A stretch of 37,816 bases of DNA, taken from positions 1 through 37,816 of IMG/VR virus record IMGVR_UViG_3300021519_000022; one strand, written 5' to 3'. The position numbers and the translations under genes are program-made. This DNA comes from a virus. Of the stretch, positions 1 through 8,940 are shown piece by piece (positions within the stretch are counted from its first letter, which is position 1; each line of letters begins with the position of its first letter). A model generated the notes under the pieces. The model worked only from the letters and a program-made list of their open reading frames with translations, had not been told where the DNA came from and made no database searches.

Positions 1-44
1 TTTCAGAGGGGGGTGTTGTAAAATACATACAGGAGAATAGAAAT

Positions 45-512
45 ATGCAAAATAAACTACCGCCAGAGTTACACATTGTTCATGGAACTAAGGGAGAGAA
101 CCAAGGGGTTCTACTGCCTGAATCAATCCGCAAAAGAATCCCAGCCGCTGAATGGTTGGACAAACCTAATGCTTGGGACAAACGAAAATTCATTTTAGAA
201 ACTGCTGATTTCTTATATATCACTTATGGCATAGGAAATGACCAGGACAAACATACTATTTCTATGCTGGCAGATCAGATGGATTTGTATATTCAATGCA
301 ACAAGGGAATAGCAGAGCAAGGAATCATCAGCGAATATAACGATGGTAAGACTGTTGGTCCTAATCCTCATGTGGCTATCAGGGAAAAGACCCTAGCCAA
401 AATTATCTTGTTAATGAACGAATTAGGGCTTACCCCTAGAAGCCGTTTATCGTCTAGTAAAGTAGAGGAAAACAGTTCTGTTGCTAAATTCCTAAAAGGA
501 CCTAAAGGTTAA
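45..512 (+). CDS. terS: Terminase small subunit, P27 family
   Basis: A 155-residue protein that would recognise phage DNA and load the large terminase. The N-terminal Gly-Thr-Lys-Gly segment (residues 14-17) and the C-terminal stretch ending in LGLTPRSR match the usual plan of P27-type small terminases, in which a conserved L-G-L-T-P/S-x-S-R box lies near the end. A good ribosome site (AGGAGAA) lies 8 bases before the ATG. The stop TAA shares its last A with the ATG of the large subunit, so the two are translationally coupled. The gene sits just downstream of an HNH gene if the ends are joined, the arrangement of many cos-type phages. The family call rests on motif order and position, not on a search. 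Confidence 0.85.
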   Translation: MQNKLPPELHIVHGTKGENQGVLLPESIRKRIPAAEWLDKPNAWDKRKFILETADFLYITYGIGNDQDKHTISMLADQMDLYIQCNKGIAEQGIISEYNDGKTVGPNPHVAIREKTLAKIILLMNELGLTPRSRLSSSKVEENSSVAKFLKGPKG

Positions 513-2176
513 TGGATTGGCAAGATGGTGTTTTATATGCAGTTCAAGTAGCTAAAGGCGAAATTAATGTTTGCCGCAATGTAAAGCTGGCTTGTCAGCG
601 TTTCTTGAATTTTCTTGAAAACAAGGAATGGGAATGGGAGTTTGACCCAGACTATCCAATCCATGTCCTAAACTTTGCATCTGCGCTAAAACATACTAAA
701 GGACCTGATGCGGGTAAGCCCGTAATTCTTGAGCCTTTTCAGATTCTTTTTATTTGTGCCATTTATGGGTTTAGGTCTAAGAAAAATCATGCCGATAGAA
801 TGGTGCGAGATGTCATTTTGTTTATTCCCCGTAAAGCTGGTAAATCTACACTAACATCCATTATTGGCTTGTATGAGCTACTATGTGGAGAAGCTGGTTC
901 AGAAGTCTTTACCCTGGCTACGAACAGGGAACAGGCATCTATTGTTTTTGATGCCGCAAAAGGGTTTATTGAAAACATGGATACTGAACTGGCGAATCAG
1001 TTTAATGTCAGCAAATATGAGATTAAGAAGGCTGGTGATTCTCAGTCTATGTTTAAGGCTTTAAGCCGAGATACCAAAAAAACAGGCGATGGTAAGAATC
1101 CCAGTTGCGTTATCGTGGATGAAGCTAGTGCCATAGTAGATCGCAACTCAATCGAAGTCCTACATTCAGGTATGGTTGCTAGGAGTAATCCATTAAGGGT
1201 TTACATCACTACCGCCAGCTTTACTAAAGACACCAAGTTCTATGAAGATATGGATATGCTGGAATCTATCCTAAATGGGGATGTAGTGGATAACCCTAGG
1301 TGGTTTGGTTTGCTTTATGGCTTAGATTTGCAAGACGATTGGAAAGACCCTATAAATTGGGCAAAAGCTAATCCGATGCATGGCATTAGCGTATTTGACG
1401 ATGCCATTAAGGACAGAGCAGAAGAAGCCAAACATAAACCAGCAACCCTTAATGAGTTCTTATGTAAGACCCTTAACATATTTGTTAGTGCCAATTCTGC
1501 TTGGATTGATAGGGCTTATTGGGATGCGCCAGAGTGTTTAATCACAGAAGAACGCCATTCCGATGATGTATTTATTGGATTTGACTTGGCAGCAACTAGA
1601 GATTTAAACGCAGTATGCACTTTAAAGCGTTTTGGCGAATCTGATTTTGAGGCTAATTGGCAATTCTTTTTACCAGAAGAAGGATTTGAGTTAATCCCCA
1701 AGCATTACAAAGATGTTTTTAGATGTGCTATAGATTCTGGCATCCTTAAACTAACCGAAGGTAATGTCATGGATGATAGGGAAATTAGTGAATTTATCAA
1801 GATGCAAGCCGAAAAATATAATGTAAAAGAGGTAGGCTACGATGCTTATAATGCGGCTAGTTTGGTTGCTAGGTTGCATGATTCTGGGATTCCTGTAAAA
1901 AAAGTAGGTCAGGGAATGGCAGTTTTAAATAATCCTTCTAAATTTGTTGAAAAAATGATTTTAGGAAAAAACATTAAACACGATGGCAATCCATTTGTAG
2001 GTTGGCAGTTAGGGGGATGTGAAGTGTTTACCGATGTGAATGGTAACATTAAGGTTAGAAAGAATGAAGCCGATAAAGCACATAAGGTTGATGGTATTAT
2101 TGCAATGATTATAGCCTTCCATTGTGCTTTAGATAATCCATTTACATCAAACAGCTTTGGCTTTAGATCGTTTTAG
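512..2176 (+). CDS. terL: Terminase large subunit (ATPase and nuclease)
   Basis: The 554-residue packaging motor. The N-terminal ATPase carries a Walker A-like loop PRKAGKST (residues 106-113) and a Walker B element VIVDE (residues 200-204). The C-terminal nuclease has the first acidic residue in GFDLAATRD (Asp358), a middle acidic motif in VGYDAYNAA, and a last one in KVDGIIAM, the pattern of the RNase H-like terminase nuclease. This is the Terminase_1 type common in HK97-like phages. It powers DNA entry into the prohead through the portal and cuts the concatemer. It is coupled to the small subunit by a TAATG overlap. Length and motifs are normal. Confidence 0.95.
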   Translation: MDWQDGVLYAVQVAKGEINVCRNVKLACQRFLNFLENKEWEWEFDPDYPIHVLNFASALKHTKGPDAGKPVILEPFQILFICAIYGFRSKKNHADRMVRDVILFIPRKAGKSTLTSIIGLYELLCGEAGSEVFTLATNREQASIVFDAAKGFIENMDTELANQFNVSKYEIKKAGDSQSMFKALSRDTKKTGDGKNPSCVIVDEASAIVDRNSIEVLHSGMVARSNPLRVYITTASFTKDTKFYEDMDMLESILNGDVVDNPRWFGLLYGLDLQDDWKDPINWAKANPMHGISVFDDAIKDRAEEAKHKPATLNEFLCKTLNIFVSANSAWIDRAYWDAPECLITEERHSDDVFIGFDLAATRDLNAVCTLKRFGESDFEANWQFFLPEEGFELIPKHYKDVFRCAIDSGILKLTEGNVMDDREISEFIKMQAEKYNVKEVGYDAYNAASLVARLHDSGIPVKKVGQGMAVLNNPSKFVEKMILGKNIKHDGNPFVGWQLGGCEVFTDVNGNIKVRKNEADKAHKVDGIIAMIIAFHCALDNPFTSNSFGFRSF

Positions 2177-2206
2177 TATAGAATAATCATATTCTAGGAG
2201 AAAAAA

Positions 2207-3604
2207 ATGGGTATTTTAGATATTTTTAAAGGTAAAAAAGTAGATTCAACAGAATCTAATACCCTTTTTGGTCAAACTCAACTTGGTAATAATGTTATTT
2301 ATCAAGGTCAAGGTGGCAAACAAACTGTATCTCAGCAATTACTTTATGTAACTACATCTAGCGCAACTGCCGCTGGTCGTACTGTTGATATGTCGGTATT
2401 AAGCCGCAATAGCACCATTATGAGTTGCGTAGGTGTTAAGGCTAGGGCATTAGCTCAATTACCTATTCGCATAATGTATAAAGCAGACGATGGCACATTT
2501 GTTAATGCTTTGGAATCAGATAAAGTTGGTTCTAGAGATAAAGCCAAAGCAAAACAAGTATTAAATTTGCTTACTATGCCTAATAATTTTGAAAGCCAAT
2601 ACGAATTTTGGTATCAATGGAGTATGTGGCAAGATTTAGCTGGTGAAACCTTTACCTTATGGTGGAGAAAAGACCAAACTGATTCTGTAGCTACTCCATT
2701 AGAGATGTATAACCTAGATGCAACCCTAATTACTTGCCAAATTACTCCAGCAAGATACCCAGCTTACCGCTTATCTACTCCTAGTTATGGCTTTAATAAA
2801 GATGAATTATTAGCGGCACATCAAGTTATGCACATTAAAGAAGCGGCTTGGCAAGGTGCGGCTGGTTTTAATAAAGGCATATTGGCAACTGAATTAGTAG
2901 CTTTAGACCAAGATATTGACCTTTATTCAAACTTTATTATGCAAAATGGCGCAAAGCCAACTGGTATGTTTGTTACTGACCAAGTAATTCCAGATGGCAA
3001 ATATAAAGAAATTGCAGCACGACTTAAAGAAGCCTGGTCTAGTATGACAGGTTCTAGAAATAGCGATTTAAGCAAACCAGGACAAGGAATGTTGTTAGAT
3101 CAAGGAATGAAATATCAGCCTTTACAAATGCTAACCCTTCAAGATGCTGATTGCGCTAGATTAAAAGAACAAACCATTAAGCGTATTTGCGCTTTGTTTG
3201 GTATTCCCCCACAAATGCTTGGAATAACAGAAGGCAAATTTAATAATACTCAAACATTATTAGATGAATTTTATAAAACCACCATGTATCCAATGGTAAT
3301 TAATATTGAACAAGGATTAAATCGTCATTTGTTAAAAGGTTATCCAAGTCTATGTATTCGATTTGATACAAAGGATTTCTTAAAAGGCGCACCATTAGAC
3401 CAAATGAATTTTGTAAATTCTGGAGTATCTGGTGGCATTATGACCCCTAATGAAGCTAGAGAATATCTAAATATGCCAAAAATGGATGGAGAAGATGAAT
3501 TAACTTCAAAATCTAAAGTAACAGAACCAATTTCAGGAAGTTCACCACAAGATACTGGCGGTGGTGGTGGAAATCAAAAACGCAAGATGAATATAGGCAA
3601 ATAA
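2207..3604 (+). CDS. Portal protein, HK97 family
   Basis: A 465-residue protein expected to form the dodecameric ring at the packaging vertex. Family signs are its position between large terminase and protease, a length of about 400-500 residues, a central region with alternating hydrophobic helices, the segment RICALFGIPPQMLG typical of HK97-type portals (the helix and loop that face the channel), and a low-complexity Gly/Lys tail. The start has a strong ribosome site (AGGAG) 6 bases upstream. The short gap before it (2177-2206) contains the near-palindrome TAGAATAATCATATTCTA, which could be a weak hairpin. The stop overlaps the ATG of the next small ORF. Confidence 0.93.
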   Translation: MGILDIFKGKKVDSTESNTLFGQTQLGNNVIYQGQGGKQTVSQQLLYVTTSSATAAGRTVDMSVLSRNSTIMSCVGVKARALAQLPIRIMYKADDGTFVNALESDKVGSRDKAKAKQVLNLLTMPNNFESQYEFWYQWSMWQDLAGETFTLWWRKDQTDSVATPLEMYNLDATLITCQITPARYPAYRLSTPSYGFNKDELLAAHQVMHIKEAAWQGAAGFNKGILATELVALDQDIDLYSNFIMQNGAKPTGMFVTDQVIPDGKYKEIAARLKEAWSSMTGSRNSDLSKPGQGMLLDQGMKYQPLQMLTLQDADCARLKEQTIKRICALFGIPPQMLGITEGKFNNTQTLLDEFYKTTMYPMVINIEQGLNRHLLKGYPSLCIRFDTKDFLKGAPLDQMNFVNSGVSGGIMTPNEAREYLNMPKMDGEDELTSKSKVTEPISGSSPQDTGGGGGNQKRKMNIGK

Positions 3605-3810
3605 TGATACTATTACACAAAATTTTAGATATACTTAACCTACAAGTTAAAGATAGTAATGTTAAACTACCAAAAGCTGTAGTTAAAACCCCAAAAATAC
3701 AAGATAATAATCAGGCTATTAACAACGGGGTTATCAATGAAAAATCTACTTCTAGTTTGCGAAGCAAAAGTTCAACTGGGACAAAGCGCAGACGAAGCAC
3801 AAAATCCTAG
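3604..3810 (+). CDS. Small basic ORF between portal and protease, unknown
   Basis: A possible 68-residue lysine- and serine-rich protein. The ATG overlaps the portal stop as TAATG, which would allow coupled translation. The last 74 bases overlap the protease gene in another frame, and without this ORF there would be a 130-base gap. I do not recognise the protein. It may be a real small head gene, or simply open sequence whose translation keeps ribosomes moving toward the protease start. The very basic C-terminus is read from the protease-coding DNA and may be an accident of overlap. Confidence 0.4.
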   Translation: MILLHKILDILNLQVKDSNVKLPKAVVKTPKIQDNNQAINNGVINEKSTSSLRSKSSTGTKRRRSTKS

Positions 3811-4528
3811 CGGAGCAATCGAAGCGAGAGCTACTACTTGGGGCGCAAGAGAAGGCGCAGATGGTCGCAAATTCAATTATCAACCAGAAGGCTTTGCTCA
3901 ATGGGCTGATGAGTTTGCAAATGCTGGCAAACCAATGCCAATGTTTTTAAATCATAACGATATGGGTATGCCTGTTGGTCAATGGGATGAAATCGCATTT
4001 GATGAAGCTGGTATGACTGCTAAAGGTCGTTTATTTATGAATACATCTGCTGGTTCTGATGTTTATTCAGTATTAAAAGAATCTCCAAATCTATTTGGTG
4101 GTGTATCTGTTGGTGCTTATGCAGATGAAGCCATTATGGTTGATGCAGACGGAAATCCTGTGGATGAACCTTCTGATGAAGCCTATTTTCAAATTAAAAA
4201 AGGTGGATTGCGTGAAATTAGCGTAGTTATGTATCCTAATAATCCAGCCGCCGAAGTAATGAAATTAGAGTGTTTTGATGCCGAAGGGCATTTGAACCCT
4301 CGTATAGTTGAGGAAGCCTTGCGTGATGCTGGTCTTTCCAAGAAAGGTGCGACCACCGCATCTTCTGTCTTTAAGAAAATCCTTGAACAGCGTGATGCAG
4401 TTGAGGAAGTTATTAAAGATGCCCCACAACAGGGTGAGCCTGAAGCGGTGGTAAAAGAAGCCGACACAATCCTTAAAGCCTTAGAGCAAAGAGAATTGTT
4501 GAAGGTATTATCTAAACGCATTAAGTAA
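3737..4528 (+). CDS. HK97-type prohead maturation protease
   Basis: A 263-residue serine protease that would remove the capsid delta domain during head maturation. The U35 pattern is visible: His73 in MFLNHND, Ser124 in GGVSVGAY, and a following strand LREISVVMYPNNPAAEV that is highly typical of this family. The Glu/Lys-rich C-terminal third (about 190-263) is helical and probably serves as a scaffold-binding or self-cleaved tail. GGGG six bases before the ATG gives a modest ribosome site. The gene lies directly before the capsid gene, the standard order. Its obvious substrate is the first capsid protein, because the second lacks the N-terminal region. Confidence 0.92.
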   Translation: MKNLLLVCEAKVQLGQSADEAQNPSGAIEARATTWGAREGADGRKFNYQPEGFAQWADEFANAGKPMPMFLNHNDMGMPVGQWDEIAFDEAGMTAKGRLFMNTSAGSDVYSVLKESPNLFGGVSVGAYADEAIMVDADGNPVDEPSDEAYFQIKKGGLREISVVMYPNNPAAEVMKLECFDAEGHLNPRIVEEALRDAGLSKKGATTASSVFKKILEQRDAVEEVIKDAPQQGEPEAVVKEADTILKALEQRELLKVLSKRIK

Positions 4529-4538
4529 AGGAAATATT

Positions 4539-5873
4539 ATGTCTGAGCAAATCATTGCAAAGCTAGACGAAATCGAAGCTAATACAGTAGCCAAGATTGA
4601 AGAAGGCAAAGCCGAAGCAGTAAAAAAAGTTGAAGAAGTTGTTGTAGCTTTTGAAGAAAAAGTTGCCGCTTTGGAAGCTAAAGTTAGCCAATTAGGCGCA
4701 ACTCCAGCAATCAAGACTTACAAATCTGTTGGTTCTGAAGTAAACCGCATGGTTAAAGAACAGTTGAAATCTTTTGTATCTAGCGATGCTCGTGTGCAAA
4801 AAGAAATTAAAATGTTTGAAGATGCTGGTCAATACGATGCGTATTTTAAAGAAGCATCTGCATTAACAGGTAGTGGTGCTGGTGTAGGTGGTCGTACAGC
4901 CTATGACCCTGTATTCGTTCCATTGCGTTTGATGAATCCTATGCGTGGTGTTGCTCGTACTGTTGCTACTGATGGCTCAACCTATCAGTTTCGTGCCAAG
5001 GTAGGCAATGCTGGTGCGGCTTGGGGCTATTCAATCCAAAATAACGGCTCTGCAACAACTGAAGATACAAATATTTGGCAATTAACTTTGCAAGATTTGA
5101 ATGTCCAGTTCCCTATCCGTACAGCCGCTTTGGATGACATTGATGGTTTAGAAGGTAATGTAGTTAGCGACATGATGGCTGAGTTCTCACAAGCTGAAGC
5201 ATTATCCATGATTCAAAATAATGACCAAGGCGCAACTTCTTTGGCTTATGGCGGTTCTAATGGTCTGCGTGGTTTGAATCAGTATGGTGGTGCTAATAGC
5301 TCATTTACTGGTGGTACAACTTCTGCTGCTGCTTTTGGTACTTCTGGTACTGGTTCTACAAGCGGTTTGCATAGTCTTGCTACTTATGACCAGCTAACAA
5401 GCAATGCTGCATCTGTAACAACCAACAGCATTACTTATAAAGATGTAGTGAACTTTATCTATGCATTGCCACAACAATACTGGACAGAATCTGCCAAGTT
5501 TGTTGTATCACCACTATTGCTACAAGCAATTCGTGGATTGGTAGATTCACAAGGTCGCCCAATCTATGTTGATGGTTTGGCTCGCAATGATGGAATTGTT
5601 GGTTCTTTACTTGGCTTTGATGTTGTAGTAAACAAGTATCTGTCTAGCCCTAACTCATCTTCATCTACTGCTGGTACAACTAGCTTGTATCCAATGTATT
5701 TTGGTGATTGGCAAAAGTGTTTCACAATCGTTGATCGCTTGAACATGATTCTCCGTAGATATGACCAAACTGCTCCTGGTTACATAACTTTCTTTGGAGA
5801 AAAAAGGCTCGCCACCAGCGTTGTTGATCCTAATGCCTTAGTTCGTTATCGTTCTACTGCAACTGCAACCTAA
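4539..5873 (+). CDS. Major capsid protein 1, HK97 fold, with N-terminal delta domain
   Basis: A 444-residue capsid protein. Residues 1-54 are a Glu/Lys/Ala heptad-rich coiled coil, the expected scaffolding delta domain. The conserved start of the mature shell protein is around residue 105 (EASALTGSGAGVGG). Later landmarks are the Gly-rich loops, and ITFFGEKR in the C-terminal domain, typical of the HK97 family. Cleavage near residue 100 by the upstream protease would leave about 340 residues. A strong ribosome site (AAAGGAAA) and codon use rich in common codons suggest high expression. It is followed at once by a rho-independent terminator and a paralogous gene. Confidence 0.95.
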   Translation: MSEQIIAKLDEIEANTVAKIEEGKAEAVKKVEEVVVAFEEKVAALEAKVSQLGATPAIKTYKSVGSEVNRMVKEQLKSFVSSDARVQKEIKMFEDAGQYDAYFKEASALTGSGAGVGGRTAYDPVFVPLRLMNPMRGVARTVATDGSTYQFRAKVGNAGAAWGYSIQNNGSATTEDTNIWQLTLQDLNVQFPIRTAALDDIDGLEGNVVSDMMAEFSQAEALSMIQNNDQGATSLAYGGSNGLRGLNQYGGANSSFTGGTTSAAAFGTSGTGSTSGLHSLATYDQLTSNAASVTTNSITYKDVVNFIYALPQQYWTESAKFVVSPLLLQAIRGLVDSQGRPIYVDGLARNDGIVGSLLGFDVVVNKYLSSPNSSSSTAGTTSLYPMYFGDWQKCFTIVDRLNMILRRYDQTAPGYITFFGEKRLATSVVDPNALVRYRSTATAT

Positions 5874-5879
5874 TAGGAT

Positions 5880-5915
5880 GGGTGGGTCAAAAGCCCACCC
5901 TTTCTTTATTATTAT
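5880..5915 (+). terminator. Rho-independent terminator between the two capsid genes
   Basis: Bases 5880-5887 (GGGTGGGT) pair with 5893-5900 (GCCCACCC) around a 5-base loop, seven Watson-Crick pairs and a closing T-G wobble. A run of T residues broken by single bases follows (5901-5920). It lies 7 bases after the stop of capsid gene 1 and 30 bases before capsid gene 2, so partial read-through would set the ratio of the two capsid proteins. Confidence 0.85.
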
Positions 5916-5929
5916 TTTTTGGAATATAT

Positions 5930-6961
5930 ATGAAATCAACTCTAATTTACGAAGCCATTAAAAAAGCCTTAGTAGAAGGTGAAGCTAAAATCAATTTGAA
6001 TGAAGCATCAGCGATTACTGGCTCTGGAAGTGGGGTTGGTGGTCGTGTTATTTATGACGATGCCTTTGCGGCAAGTCGTTTAGAAAATCCCTTGCGTATG
6101 GTTGCAAGACAGATTCCTACAATAGGTTCAGATGAAGCCTTTGTTGCTAAAAAGGGAAATGCTTTAGACCAAACAAATCCTTGGGGATATACTCCTGACA
6201 ATAATACTGGTAGCCCTGATACTGCTACTAGCTTTTGGCAAATTCCTATGCGTGTTATTAGCACAGTTTTGCCTATTCGTACTGCCGTCTTATCAGATGT
6301 AAATAATTTAGAAGAAACTGTTGTTGCAGATTTAATGGCTGAATTTAGTCAAATTGAAGCACAATCAATGATTTCAAATAATGACCAATCAGGCTCTAGC
6401 ACTACTTCTACTGGGGGTACAGATGGACTTAGAGGTCTTAATAGCTATGCTGGTTCTACTTCTGCCGCCGCTTATGGTTCTAATGGTTCTGCAATTACTA
6501 ATGGCTTACACACAGTATTACAAGTAGCACAAGCCTCTGCAACAGCAGTAGCTTATGATGATTTAGCAAGTTTACAAGCCGCATTGCCAGCGCAATATTT
6601 ATACAAACCTACAACTGCTTGGATGATGCATCCAACCACTATTGGTGTACTGCGTAAACTTAAAGCATCTACTGGTGGCACACCTATGTTTATGGAAGTT
6701 GGAGATGACGATGGTGGTTCTGTTATTTATATTTTTGGGCATAGGGTTATTCCTAACTCTTATATGGATGTAGCTGGTAGTGGCAAATATCCTGTGTACC
6801 TTGCTGAATGGGAAAAGTTTGTAACCATTGCAGATAATGAAGAAATGACCATTAAGCGTTTTGACCAAACTTCTCCTGGATTTATTAGTCTATATGCAGA
6901 AAAGCGCATGGTATCAACAATTAGGGATGTATTTGCTGGTGTCCGTTTATACGGAGTTTAA
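5930..6961 (+). CDS. Second capsid protein, delta-less paralog of major capsid protein 1
   Basis: A 343-residue HK97-fold protein clearly homologous to the preceding gene: EASAITGSGSGVGG against EASALTGSGAGVGG, LPIRTAVLSDV against FPIRTAALDDI, DLMAEFSQIEAQSMI against DMMAEFSQAEALSMI, and a matching C-terminal fold landmark. Residue 30 here aligns with residue 110 of capsid 1, so the 80-residue coiled-coil scaffold region is missing and this protein has about the length of mature capsid 1. I place the start at 5930 because the longer in-frame GTG at 5882 lies inside the terminator hairpin and would add a T-run-encoded leader. The ribosome site is weak (TTTTGGAA). It may be a minor shell or vertex subunit. 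Confidence 0.88.
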   Translation: MKSTLIYEAIKKALVEGEAKINLNEASAITGSGSGVGGRVIYDDAFAASRLENPLRMVARQIPTIGSDEAFVAKKGNALDQTNPWGYTPDNNTGSPDTATSFWQIPMRVISTVLPIRTAVLSDVNNLEETVVADLMAEFSQIEAQSMISNNDQSGSSTTSTGGTDGLRGLNSYAGSTSAAAYGSNGSAITNGLHTVLQVAQASATAVAYDDLASLQAALPAQYLYKPTTAWMMHPTTIGVLRKLKASTGGTPMFMEVGDDDGGSVIYIFGHRVIPNSYMDVAGSGKYPVYLAEWEKFVTIADNEEMTIKRFDQTSPGFISLYAEKRMVSTIRDVFAGVRLYGV

Positions 6962-6964
6962 TAA

Positions 6965-7633
6965 ATGGCTACTGATACCCTTACGGCTGGTCCTTATTTA
7001 GGATCATCTAGGAATCCTTATTCTTATGAGAAAGTTGAGCAGATTAGCAGAGATATTGCTACTGCTTGGCTAACTCTAGATGAAATTACCCAACAATTAA
7101 ACTTATTTGGCGATGAAAGCCAAGATACTTATCTATCTAGCATTGAATTAGCGACCCGTATGGCGATTGAGGACTACTTAGGTATGTCCATATTCCCTAT
7201 TACCTATAAAGCGTACTACGGGGCTACAAACACTACTGGAACGGATATGTCTTTGGACTTGCCAGAAGTATCACAAGATTCTGGTACAACTGCTGGTGTA
7301 GTCATAAATTCTGTTGGTTATTACAATGGAAATGTCCCACCAGTATTTACAACTTTAGCTTCTAGTTCATATTTTTATGATGCAACAGGAAATAAAGTAA
7401 TTGTTTTTTCTGGTATGCCAAATTCAGTTAATACTGTAATGACAAACCCTATTGTTATAACTTATCAAACCAAAGCTAATCCTTTGGCACAATATCCTGT
7501 AATTAAACAAGCTGGATTATTGCTTTTAACCCATATTTATAATAATCGTAGCAATACGACATCTGGCGGCTTACAGGAAATTCCTTTTGGCGTGGCTCAG
7601 TTATTGCGCCCATATAAACCACTTGTAATGTGA
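6965..7633 (+). CDS. Head-tail connector (gp6/gp8-like adaptor)
   Basis: A 222-residue protein expected to form the adaptor ring under the portal. The N-terminal helical part, with LDEITQQLNLFGDESQD followed by IELATRMAIEDYLG, matches the phiE125 gp8/HK97 gp6 type of DNA-packaging connector, which begins with such a helix pair and continues into a beta region. The C-terminal part KQAGLLLLTHIYNNR is also typical of that family. It starts 3 bases after the capsid 2 stop, with GGAG about 9 bases upstream. Confidence 0.75.
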   Translation: MATDTLTAGPYLGSSRNPYSYEKVEQISRDIATAWLTLDEITQQLNLFGDESQDTYLSSIELATRMAIEDYLGMSIFPITYKAYYGATNTTGTDMSLDLPEVSQDSGTTAGVVINSVGYYNGNVPPVFTTLASSSYFYDATGNKVIVFSGMPNSVNTVMTNPIVITYQTKANPLAQYPVIKQAGLLLLTHIYNNRSNTTSGGLQEIPFGVAQLLRPYKPLVM

Positions 7634-7641
7634 GCATATAA

Positions 7642-7986
7642 ATGGCTATTGCTCGTTATGAGAATATATCTGTAAATAGAGTAGTCAATTCCATAGATAC
7701 TTATGGTCAGCAAACCACTACTACTACCCTTTGGTTTCAAACTAGGGCATTAGTTCATTCTGTTAAAAATTCATTAAATATTACTAAAGATGAACGCATT
7801 TATACGGATTTAGTAAATTTTAAACTTAATTACACCCCTAATATTAAAGAAATTGTAGATAATCAAAATCTTTATAGCGTTACTTGGAGAGCTAGGGCAT
7901 GGCGTATTGATTCAGCCGTTGAAGCTGATGATCGCATGACTACTACCTTATTCTGTTATCGCAATGACCCAGTTGTGCCTGTATGA
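7642..7986 (+). CDS. Head closure (stopper) protein
   Basis: A 114-residue, strand-rich protein in the position of the SPP1 gp16/HK97 gp7-type head-closure proteins. The sequence contains the aromatic-rich YSVTWRARAWRIDS strand that often occurs near the middle or end of this family. Its stop overlaps the next start as ATGA, so the two are coupled. Function is inferred from length, strand pattern and order (adaptor, closure, tail terminator). I see no catalytic motif. Confidence 0.6.
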   Translation: MAIARYENISVNRVVNSIDTYGQQTTTTTLWFQTRALVHSVKNSLNITKDERIYTDLVNFKLNYTPNIKEIVDNQNLYSVTWRARAWRIDSAVEADDRMTTTLFCYRNDPVVPV

Positions 7987-8396
7987 GCCAAAACAATCCT
8001 TCAAATTACGCCAAAGCTATCCAATATCAGTTGGCAAGCATTGTTTCGCCTATTCCTGTATATGCTAATTTCAATAGAAACTTTGCTACTGAATCAACCT
8101 TTATTACTTGGCAATTAAGGAATATTCATCAGCCTGTTTATACTGGACAAAATCAAAACAATAAAGGAATAGATACCCCTGTATTTCAAATTTCTATATT
8201 TAGTCAAAATATGGCAACAGCTTTTGATGTTTCTAATACAATATTACAATCTTTACATGGCTATTCTGGACAATTTGGCGGTTCTACTGGATTTTGGATT
8301 GCCAAGGCTGATGTAATGTGGCTTTATAATACATTTGACGATACTATTGGTTTGCAACAGATTATCTTGGATTGCACCTTGGATATTCCAACTTAA
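7983..8396 (+). CDS. Tail terminator protein
   Basis: A 137-residue protein in the place of the lambda U-like tail terminator, which caps the tail tube and joins it to the head. Its N-terminal helix (YAKAIQYQLASI) followed by the strand pair PVYANFNRNFATESTFITW resembles the common DUF3168-type terminators. It overlaps the preceding gene by 4 bases and immediately precedes the tube genes, which supports the role. No more specific motif is visible. Confidence 0.6.
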   Translation: MSQNNPSNYAKAIQYQLASIVSPIPVYANFNRNFATESTFITWQLRNIHQPVYTGQNQNNKGIDTPVFQISIFSQNMATAFDVSNTILQSLHGYSGQFGGSTGFWIAKADVMWLYNTFDDTIGLQQIILDCTLDIPT

Positions 8397-8402
8397 TAAG
8401 AT
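8372..8402 (+). promoter_or_regulatory. Possible promoter for the tail-tube genes
   Basis: TTGCAC (8372-8377) and TAAGAT (8397-8402) lie 19 bases apart, a rather long spacer. The predicted start near 8409 would leave a short leader containing AAAGGA before the first tail-tube ATG. The same TAAGAT hexamer precedes three other starts in this genome, which is why I list this one. It would give tail-tube mRNA independent of upstream read-through. Confidence 0.35.
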
Positions 8403-8436
8403 AGAATTACTTAACTTTTAATTAAAGGAATTAATC

Positions 8437-8931
8437 ATGGCACTCCCAAGTAAAGTCCTACCAGGATTTAGTGCGGCACTATATTTACAGCCTACTAGCA
8501 CTCCAACACCATTAACGCTTTCTCAATTAAGCACTTTAGCTTCTGTTGCCGCTATTGCAACAACTGGTAATTTACTTAATGTAGAAGCTATCCCAGCTTT
8601 TGGTCAAGATGATGCAGTTGCTTCATTTATGGTTGCTGGAAGCCGTCAAAGCGACAAAATTCCTACGCAGTCTGCCCCAACTTCATTGACAATTACTGCT
8701 CCTTGGAATCCATCTGATGCAAATCTTTTATTGGTTCGTGGTGATGCGTATAGCGGTATTGTAGAACGCACTTATGTAATTTCTGCTACCGATGGTTCAA
8801 ATATTGTTTATTACGCTTTCAATGCTCGTGCTTCTATGTTTCACATTGATGCACAACCTGGCGCAGAAGCTAAAGCTGTATTTTCAATTCACCCTAGAGG
8901 CAATCTCTATGGCTGGTCTAACAACGCATAA
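8437..8931 (+). CDS. Major tail (tube) protein 1
   Basis: A 164-residue protein, probably the main subunit of the tail tube. Position after the tail terminator and before the G/GT chaperones, length, a clear ribosome site (AAAGGA) and alternating beta-strand pattern fit a lambda V/HK97-type tube protein. The C-terminal two thirds are nearly the same as those of the next gene, including a 22-residue identical run starting AGSRQSDK. The C-terminus ends HPRGNLYGWSNNA. Confidence 0.8.
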   Translation: MALPSKVLPGFSAALYLQPTSTPTPLTLSQLSTLASVAAIATTGNLLNVEAIPAFGQDDAVASFMVAGSRQSDKIPTQSAPTSLTITAPWNPSDANLLLVRGDAYSGIVERTYVISATDGSNIVYYAFNARASMFHIDAQPGAEAKAVFSIHPRGNLYGWSNNA

Positions 8932-8940
8932 GGAATAATC

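Noticed and set aside
5882-5929. Longer reading of the second capsid gene from GTG at 5882
   Set aside because: The start lies within the terminator stem and the extra 16 codons are read from its loop and T-rich tail. The ATG at 5930 gives the conserved length.
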